10,246 bases of DNA from Nitrospirota bacterium. GTDB taxonomy: Bacteria; Nitrospinota; Nitrospinia; Nitrospinales; Nitrospinaceae. Made by a program: the position numbers and the translations under genes. The stretch is from assembly GCA_003229345.1 (NCBI GenBank), contig QIDN01000327.1, forward strand, positions 1 through 10,246, written 5' to 3'. Of the stretch, positions 6,242 through 10,246 are shown piece by piece. The notes beneath the pieces were generated by a model. The model did no database searches. It was not told the origin of the DNA and worked only from the letters and a program-made list of their open reading frames with translations. The number at the start of each line of letters is the position of its first letter. Position 1 is the first letter of the stretch.

Positions 6242-6270
6242 TTGATAATTATTTCCGGCTTTAATATTAT
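6242..6270 (+). promoter_or_regulatory. Putative promoter of the nucleotidyltransferase gene
   Basis: TTGATA (5 of 6) at 6242-6247 and TATTAT (5 of 6) at 6265-6270 with a 17-base spacer, in a locally A+T-rich stretch. Transcription would begin near 6277, about 39 bases before the ATG at 6316. It is divergent from the gcv promoter about 75 bases away. Confidence 0.6.
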
Positions 6271-6315
6271 ATAATTAGGTGTTTCTTATAAAGGAATTCA
6301 GCAGGGACGTGGCCC

Positions 6316-7377
6316 ATGGAACTCAAACAATACGATGCCCTATTGGTCGCAGGAGAAGGTAAAGACAGCTACAAGGTGAATCACCGGCACAAAGCCTTCC
6401 TGCCGATTGAGGGAAAATGCGTGATCAGCTATGTGATTGAAGCATTGCAGGGGGCGGAGTCCGTCCGCAGCATCACAATCACCGGCCCACGCGATGCCCT
6501 TCTGAAACATCTGGACGCCGACGGCATTAATAGAATCAGCCCAAAACCCATTCATATCCTGGAGCAAAAGCGGAATCTCTATGAAAACGTCTGGCACAGC
6601 TTTTTGCACACTCTGCCGGAAGAGATACGGGAAAACGAACTGGAAAATTCTCCCTACCGCGACCGCGCGGTTCTGGTGGTTCCCTGCGATTCACCATTGA
6701 TCACGTCGCACGAGATCGATTATTTCATTCAAAATGGTGATCTGGAAAGTTATGACCTGATCACAGGATTGACTCCAGAGAAAAATCTGATGCCGTTTTA
6801 CCCCGAACCCGGAAAGCCGGGAGTCCAAATGGCCTACTTGCATTTGAAAGAACAACGGTACCGTATTAACAATCTACATATGGTGAAACCCGCCCAGATA
6901 GGAAACCGGCATTATATTCAACAAATGTACCATTACCGATACCAGCGCAATTTTAAAAATGTGGTACTCTTCGGGTGGAAAATTATCGGCAAAGACAAGC
7001 AGAGCCGTTACCGGTATTACATCGGGTTACTGCTGGGCCTGTTTTTTTCATGGATGAACATCAAACCCCTGGTGCGGTTTTTCCGGTCATGGGTTCCCAA
7101 GAAGGGGCTGGAGGAATGCATCTCTAATATTATGGATACGCGATTCATGGGATTGGAATCCCCTCTGCCCGGAGCCGCGTTGGATATCGACAATGCCCAG
7201 GATTACGAAACGATCAAACTCCGGTTCCATGATTGGCAGGACACTCTACACCATTTGTCCGATCTCTACCCCCTGCCATTGACACGACGGAATAAAGCGC
7301 CATGGACAGTTAAAACTGCCTCCCGGAAATCGTCCCCGGGGGTACCGATTCCCCAAGTGGATGCCAGAACCACGTAG
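6316..7377 (+). CDS. Predicted MobA-like NTP-transferase-fold protein, substrate unknown
   Basis: A 353-residue protein with the sugar/molybdopterin nucleotidyltransferase (GT-A-like) layout. The N-terminal strand and nucleotide loop read ALLVAGEGKDSYKVNHRHKAFLPIEGK (about 8-34 overall); K27 and PIEGK match the conserved Lys and P-x-x-GK of the family, but the usual GG-x-x-x-RM loop is altered to AGEGKDSYKV. VVPCDSPLIT near 121-130 carries a likely metal- or nucleotide-contacting D125. LDIDNAQDYETI at 289-300 resembles the closing DIDTPEDY block of the family. Between them lies a region with a hydrophobic stretch (about 236-255) bounded by basic residues, which could be a membrane-associated helix. 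Start support: AGGGA at 6303-6307 with 8-base spacing. The last 25 residues or so are polar and look disordered. The fold is likely, but the substrate cannot be told; lepA follows after 108 bases. Confidence 0.75.
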   Translation: MELKQYDALLVAGEGKDSYKVNHRHKAFLPIEGKCVISYVIEALQGAESVRSITITGPRDALLKHLDADGINRISPKPIHILEQKRNLYENVWHSFLHTLPEEIRENELENSPYRDRAVLVVPCDSPLITSHEIDYFIQNGDLESYDLITGLTPEKNLMPFYPEPGKPGVQMAYLHLKEQRYRINNLHMVKPAQIGNRHYIQQMYHYRYQRNFKNVVLFGWKIIGKDKQSRYRYYIGLLLGLFFSWMNIKPLVRFFRSWVPKKGLEECISNIMDTRFMGLESPLPGAALDIDNAQDYETIKLRFHDWQDTLHHLSDLYPLPLTRRNKAPWTVKTASRKSSPGVPIPQVDARTT

Positions 7378-7485
7378 GCCTGGTTTCCGGCGGATCCTTC
7401 CGGCTGACTCCCGCCTCCCATCAACCCGGTCCTTTCGCAGATTGAAACGACCACTCATTGACTTGAAGACCGACACGAATTTTTC

Positions 7486-9288
7486 ATGCCATTAAAAAAC
7501 ATACGCAATTTTTCCATCATCGCCCACATTGACCATGGCAAGTCCACGCTGGCGGACAAGCTGATTCTCGAGACCGGCGGCTTGCAGAAAAGAGAAATGA
7601 AGGAGCAGGTCTTGGACAGCATGGACCTGGAACGCGAGCGCGGCATCACTATCAAAGCGCAAACCGTGCGCCTCAACTACAAGGCGGATAACGGAGAGAA
7701 GTACGTCTTCAACATGATCGACACCCCCGGTCATGTCGATTTCACCTACGAAGTGTCGCGTAGTCTGGCGGCCTGTGAGGGCGTCCTGCTGGTGGTCGAT
7801 GCTTCACAGGGTATTCAGGCGCAAACCATCGCCAACGTCAACCTGGCAATGCAACACAATCTGTATATCCTTCCCGTCATCAACAAAATCGACCTGCCCA
7901 GCGCCGACCCGGAAGCAGTCATGGAACAACTGGAGGACATATTGCAGATCGACTCGTCGGACGCGATTCTGGCCAGCGCCAAGGAGGGAACGGGCATCAA
8001 GGAAATTCTGGAAGCGGTGGCCCGCCTCATTCCACCGCCATCAGGAAAAATCGACAATCCTCTCAAAAGTTTGCTGTTCGATTCCTGGTACGACTCCTAC
8101 CGTGGAGTGATCACCCTGACCCGGGTGATGGAAGGCACGATCAAAGAAGGTATGAACATACGGATGGTAGCGACGGGCCATCAGTTCGAGGTGGAGGAGC
8201 TGGGTACCTTTACCCCCGCTCCCCGCCGGGTGAAACAATTGGGCGCCGGGGAAGTGGGATATATCATCGCCGGCATCAAACAACTCGATCAGACCCACAT
8301 CGGCGATACCATCACCGAAGCCGACCGTCCGTGCGACACGCCGCTGGTAGGGTACAAGGATGTTAAACCCATGGTGTTCAGCGGTCTCTATCCCATTCAG
8401 GGCGATCAATACGAGCCGCTCCGCGACGCGCTCAAAAAACTCCAGTTGAACGATTCCTCGTTCACCTACGAACCGGAAACTTCTGCGGCGCTGGGATTCG
8501 GGTTCCGTTGCGGATTTCTGGGACTCCTGCACATGGAGATCGTGCGCGAGCGGCTGGAGCGGGAATACCGGGTGGAACTCTTAACTACGGCGCCTACCGT
8601 TATCTACCGGCTGATTCACGAAAACGGGGAAGAAGAAATGATCGACAACCCGGTGAACCTGATCCGGCAAACGCGAGCCGACCGGATTGAAGAACCGTAT
8701 GTGACAGGAACCATCATCGTACCGGAGGAATATGTGGGCACCATCATGTCGCTGACTCGTGACCGCCGCGGCGTCCAAACCAAGATGGAATATCTGACGC
8801 CCAAAACCGTGCTCATGCAATACGATATGCCGTTCAGCGAAATCGTTCTCGATTTTTACGACCAGCTCAAGTCCTCGACCAAGGGGTACGCTTCGTTCGA
8901 TTACGATTTTATAGATTTCCGGGAATCAAATCTGGTAAAGTTGGACATCCTGTTCAATGGGGAGCTGGTGGACGCGCTTTCGATGATCTCTCACAAGGAC
9001 AAGGCGTACCATCGGGGGCGGGAGCTGGTCAAAAAACTCAAGGAACAAATTCCCCGGCAAATGTTTGAGGTGGCCATCCAGGCCTCGGTCGGCGGTAAAG
9101 TCATCGCCAAGGAGGCCATCAAAGCCCTCCGCAAAAACGTTCTCGCCAAATGCTACGGCGGTGACATCACCCGAAAGCGAAAATTGCTGGAGAAACAAAA
9201 AGCCGGCAAAAAGAAAATGAAACTAATCGGTAAAGTGGAAATTCCGCAGGAAGCATTTCTGGCGGTACTGAGAACAGATGTCAAATAA
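7486..9288 (+). CDS. lepA: Elongation factor 4 (LepA), translational GTPase
   Basis: A ribosome-binding GTPase related to EF-G, linked to ribosome assembly, back-translocation and translation initiation under stress. The 600 residues match the family. GTPase motifs: G1 AHIDHGKST at 13-21; G2 region ERERGITIKAQT at about 49-60, with T55 the switch I Thr; G3 DTPGHVDF from D79; G4 NKID from N133; G5 SAK at 164-166. Then come the EF-Tu-like domain 2, GFRCGFLGLLHMEI of the EF-G domain III-like part, the V domain, and the LepA-specific C-terminal domain with CYGGDITRKRKLLEKQK and KVEIPQEAFLAVL. The N-terminus MPLKNIRNFSIIAHIDHGK fits the family start. No convincing Shine-Dalgarno precedes the ATG, and I see no promoter in the 108 bases upstream, so it may be read from the promoter at 6242-6270. 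Confidence 0.98.
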   Translation: MPLKNIRNFSIIAHIDHGKSTLADKLILETGGLQKREMKEQVLDSMDLERERGITIKAQTVRLNYKADNGEKYVFNMIDTPGHVDFTYEVSRSLAACEGVLLVVDASQGIQAQTIANVNLAMQHNLYILPVINKIDLPSADPEAVMEQLEDILQIDSSDAILASAKEGTGIKEILEAVARLIPPPSGKIDNPLKSLLFDSWYDSYRGVITLTRVMEGTIKEGMNIRMVATGHQFEVEELGTFTPAPRRVKQLGAGEVGYIIAGIKQLDQTHIGDTITEADRPCDTPLVGYKDVKPMVFSGLYPIQGDQYEPLRDALKKLQLNDSSFTYEPETSAALGFGFRCGFLGLLHMEIVRERLEREYRVELLTTAPTVIYRLIHENGEEEMIDNPVNLIRQTRADRIEEPYVTGTIIVPEEYVGTIMSLTRDRRGVQTKMEYLTPKTVLMQYDMPFSEIVLDFYDQLKSSTKGYASFDYDFIDFRESNLVKLDILFNGELVDALSMISHKDKAYHRGRELVKKLKEQIPRQMFEVAIQASVGGKVIAKEAIKALRKNVLAKCYGGDITRKRKLLEKQKAGKKKMKLIGKVEIPQEAFLAVLRTDVK

Positions 9289-9964
9289 ACCCGAACATAC
9301 AGAAGAACCGACCGAAGTACTGAAGGCCGGAAAACCGCAGAAAACCGTCGTCCGGGAATACGCGGAAGCGCTGATCATCGCACTGGTCCTGGCCTTGCTG
9401 ATCCGGACCTTCATCATTCAGGCGTTCAAAATCCCGACAGGGTCCATGGAGCCGACCTTGCTGGTGGGCGACCATCTATTGGTTTCCAAATTCAGCTACA
9501 GCATTCACATTCCCAATGAGATTCCGTTCACCAGCATTCAGCTATTTCCAGACTTTCATTTTTTCTCCAGCGTTCCAGAACGTGGGAATATTGTCGTTTT
9601 CAAATACCCCGAGGACGAATCCAAGGACTTTATCAAGCGGGTGGTCGGCCTGCCGGGCGAAACCATTCAGGTGATCCAGCAGAGAGTTTATATCAACGAC
9701 AAATTGCTAAAAGAACCGTACGCGCATCACTCGCAGCCTCCGTCCCCGAATTCCGGAAATCGCGACAACATGCCTCCTCTGCGCATCCCGGAGGGATATA
9801 TATTTGTCATGGGGGACAACCGCGAAAACAGCCACGACAGCCGGATGTGGGGGATTTTAGATCTCAGTAAATTGCGCGGCAAGGCACAATGGATTTACTG
9901 GTCCTGGGACAGCAAGGATACGGGCTTGCGCACGGACCGCCTCGGCACCTCCGTTTATCGTTGA
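9278..9964 (+). CDS. lepB: Signal peptidase I
   Basis: Membrane-bound serine protease that removes Sec and Tat signal peptides on the outer face of the cytoplasmic membrane. The 228 residues have a short cytoplasmic tail, one membrane segment at about 29-47, then box B PTGSMEPTL with the catalytic S56, box D DFIKRVVGLPGE with the general base K120, and box E MGDNRENSHDSRMWG near 185-199. All catalytic parts are intact. The ATG overlaps the lepA end by 11 bases in another frame and has no clear Shine-Dalgarno, so translational coupling to lepA is likely. lepA-lepB is a widely conserved gene pair. Confidence 0.97.
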   Translation: MSNKPEHTEEPTEVLKAGKPQKTVVREYAEALIIALVLALLIRTFIIQAFKIPTGSMEPTLLVGDHLLVSKFSYSIHIPNEIPFTSIQLFPDFHFFSSVPERGNIVVFKYPEDESKDFIKRVVGLPGETIQVIQQRVYINDKLLKEPYAHHSQPPSPNSGNRDNMPPLRIPEGYIFVMGDNRENSHDSRMWGILDLSKLRGKAQWIYWSWDSKDTGLRTDRLGTSVYR

Positions 9965-9992
9965 ATCACTTCTTTTAGCCCTTCATACCCTT

Positions 9993-10246
9993 ATGAGCGA
10001 AACCCCTTCTCCCGAAAGAATTCAAAAACTAGAGGCACTACTGGAACGGTGTGAAGGCGTCGTTCTCGATTTCGACGGTTTGATCGCCGATTCGGAACCG
10101 TTCCATTACCGCGCCTACAACGAAGTTTTTGAACGGTACGGACACACCCTCGATCCGGAAGAGTACTGGGTGGAGTTCACGTCCAAAGGCAAGGGTATTC
10201 AGGGAGAAATAGAGCGTTACAATTTAAAGCTGGACGTGAAGCCGGA
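9993..10246 (+). CDS. HAD-superfamily hydrolase (subfamily IA, beta-phosphoglucomutase/phosphatase-like), 5' part
   Basis: The first 84 codons of a gene cut by the window edge. After a 20-residue charged leader comes VVLDFDGLIADSEP, the HAD motif I, with D26 the nucleophile and D28 the acid/base. The following segment YRAYNEVFERYGHTLDPEEYW is typical of the helical cap of subfamily IA phosphatases and beta-phosphoglucomutase-like enzymes. Motifs II-IV lie outside the window, so the substrate is unknown. It starts 28 bases after lepB and may be cotranscribed. No strong ribosome site is visible before the ATG; the position of motif I makes this start reasonable but not certain. Confidence 0.85.
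   Translation, partial: MSETPSPERIQKLEALLERCEGVVLDFDGLIADSEPFHYRAYNEVFERYGHTLDPEEYWVEFTSKGKGIQGEIERYNLKLDVKP

Noticed and set aside
8041..8532. A 163-codon open frame on the - strand inside lepA.
   Set aside because: lepA is certain from its motifs. The antisense frame is a composition shadow with no recognisable domain.

Overview
The window is ordinary bacterial chromosome, densely packed, from a Gram-negative-type bacterium: it has a lipobox lipoprotein, a type I signal peptidase and a two-subunit (split) glycine decarboxylase. The protein flavour (split GcvP, a divergent HU with an NPFTGE / KPARKVVKV core, lepA-lepB pairing) would fit a Nitrospinota/Nitrospirota-like lineage. That placement is an impression from the sequences, not a database result. 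Most genes sit in DNA of roughly 55-60 % G+C; one block (about 1387-2500) is clearly more A+T-rich.

Layout. (1) 13-1386 +: a class I pyridine nucleotide-disulfide oxidoreductase of the Lpd/MerA/glutathione reductase superfamily. (2) 1387-2555 +: an A+T-rich block with its own promoter, a 237-residue lipoprotein of unknown function, an unlisted 50-residue acidic small protein 18 bases downstream, and a good intrinsic terminator. (3) 2589-2918 -: a divergent HU-family DNA-binding protein, convergent with block 2. (4) 6096 down to 3135 -: a glycine cleavage operon in the order gcvT-gcvH-gcvPA, with no gcvPB following it. (5) 6097-6315: a divergent control region with one plausible sigma70-type promoter facing each way. 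(6) 6316-7377 +: a MobA-like nucleotidyltransferase-fold protein with a hydrophobic segment. (7) 7486-9964 +: lepA and lepB, overlapping by 11 bases. (8) 9993-10246 +: the start of a HAD-superfamily hydrolase, cut by the window edge.

How the genes work together. GcvT (T-protein), GcvH (H-protein, lipoyl carrier) and GcvPA (one half of the P-protein) are three parts of the glycine cleavage system. It also needs GcvPB (which carries the PLP lysine) and an L-protein (dihydrolipoamide dehydrogenase). GcvPB must be elsewhere. The oxidoreductase at 13-1386 is a tempting L-protein, but its NAD(P)-binding loop looks NADPH-type, so I do not assign it. LepA (EF4, a translational GTPase) and LepB (signal peptidase I) form the widely conserved lepA-lepB pair. 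LepB would not process the lipoprotein, which needs signal peptidase II.

I see no mobile element, CRISPR array, rRNA, tRNA or phage gene, and no gene-free stretch over 300 bases. The least explained parts are the lipoprotein/small-protein block, the truncated gcv operon and the atypical nucleotidyltransferase. I found no clear sign of a wholly new multi-gene system.
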